A stretch of DNA of 13,159 bases, from assembly GCA_021617435.1 (NCBI GenBank), contig JAJWCP010000027.1:1-13159 (forward strand), in the 5' to 3' direction. Positions 13,084-13,159 of the stretch are shown in pieces. The stretch comes from Pseudomonadota bacterium (GTDB lineage: Bacteria > Pseudomonadota > Alphaproteobacteria > RF32 > CAG-239). The first letter of the stretch is position 1. Every line of letters begins with the position of its first letter. Under the pieces are notes generated by a model. The model was not told the DNA's origin and did not search any database. It saw only the letters and a list, made by a program, of their open reading frames with translations. Position numbers and translations under genes: made by a program.

Positions 13084-13159
13084 AATAAAAAATCTCCTCA
13101 AATTGTTAAATTTAAGAAGATTTTAGCTCGCGTTTTTTTTTTGCAATATTTACGAGTCC
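12939..13159 (-). repeat. Duplicated 5' cassette, copy B, running into the right window edge
   Basis: Counterpart of 5855-6071: leader codons, ribosome binding site and upstream region of the second pilin gene. The last 55 bases (13105-13159) are identical to 6017-6071 and the window ends inside the match. Confidence 0.85.
12981..13003. repeat. Palindromic module read as protein (second pilin gene, LSDLIGES)
   Basis: Arms ACTCTCCGA (12981-12989) and TCGGAGAGT (12995-13003) enclose TCAAG. Identical to 5894-5916. A third palindrome, AGAGGTG/CACCTCT with centre AA (13012-13027), follows at once. Confidence 0.85.

Overview
This window looks like a piece of an AT-rich (roughly 40% G+C by eye) alphaproteobacterial chromosome, most likely from an uncultured host- or gut-associated lineage. 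Three things suggest this. A direct-repeat GAAC-N7-GAAC motif, the alphaproteobacterial type of LexA box, lies at a Y-family polymerase gene. The two type IV pilin-like proteins carry the class-III-like motif G|RSMVEMLG and belong to a very uniform family. Short palindromic repeats are read in frame inside genes. The species cannot be fixed from the sequence alone. Core-type genes (tRNA-Thr, qmcA/nfeD, MBL hydrolase, Y-polymerase) are mixed with lineage-restricted unknowns.

Layout, left to right. At 3-236 there is the tail of a small membrane protein cut by the window edge. At 336-3654 two large unknown genes form an operon behind a good promoter: a Lys/Ala-rich coiled-coil-like protein, then a protein with an alpha/beta, hydrolase-like N-terminal half. 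A strong bidirectional terminator separates them from a convergent unknown gene (3727-4365, minus). At 4492-4567 lies tRNA-Thr(CGT), followed by two tandem ~275-bp units. Each unit ends in a copy of the 3' half of the tRNA with its CCA and holds two terminator-like hairpins, an arrangement comparable to the rtT repeats behind E. coli tyrT. At 5190-5999 (minus) is the first pilin-like gene.

At 6095-7804 (minus) a Y-family DNA polymerase gene is followed by a conserved unknown gene. The LexA-like box overlaps the polymerase promoter, whose -10 position predicts a leaderless mRNA. Divergently, an MBL-fold PhnP-like hydrolase (7941-8705) converges on a DHH-type phosphoesterase-like gene (8726-10087, minus). 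Its motif order appears rotated. A 101-residue unknown (10183-10488, minus) has a perfect-consensus promoter. qmcA and an nfeD-like gene (10696-12145, plus) form the classic SPFH/NfeD membrane pair. The window closes with a second pilin-like gene (12271-13083, minus).

The most unusual content is the repeat biology. The two pilin genes share a cassette made of the upstream region, the ribosome binding site and a 60-75 residue N-terminal extension built from palindromic modules. This cassette is much more alike at the DNA level than the pilin domain that follows. The right end of the window falls inside the cassette, within a 55-bp stretch identical to 6017-6071, so the sequence may end there because an assembly broke at a repeat. 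The tRNA-linked tandem repeat is the second candidate for something undescribed, possibly a processed noncoding RNA.
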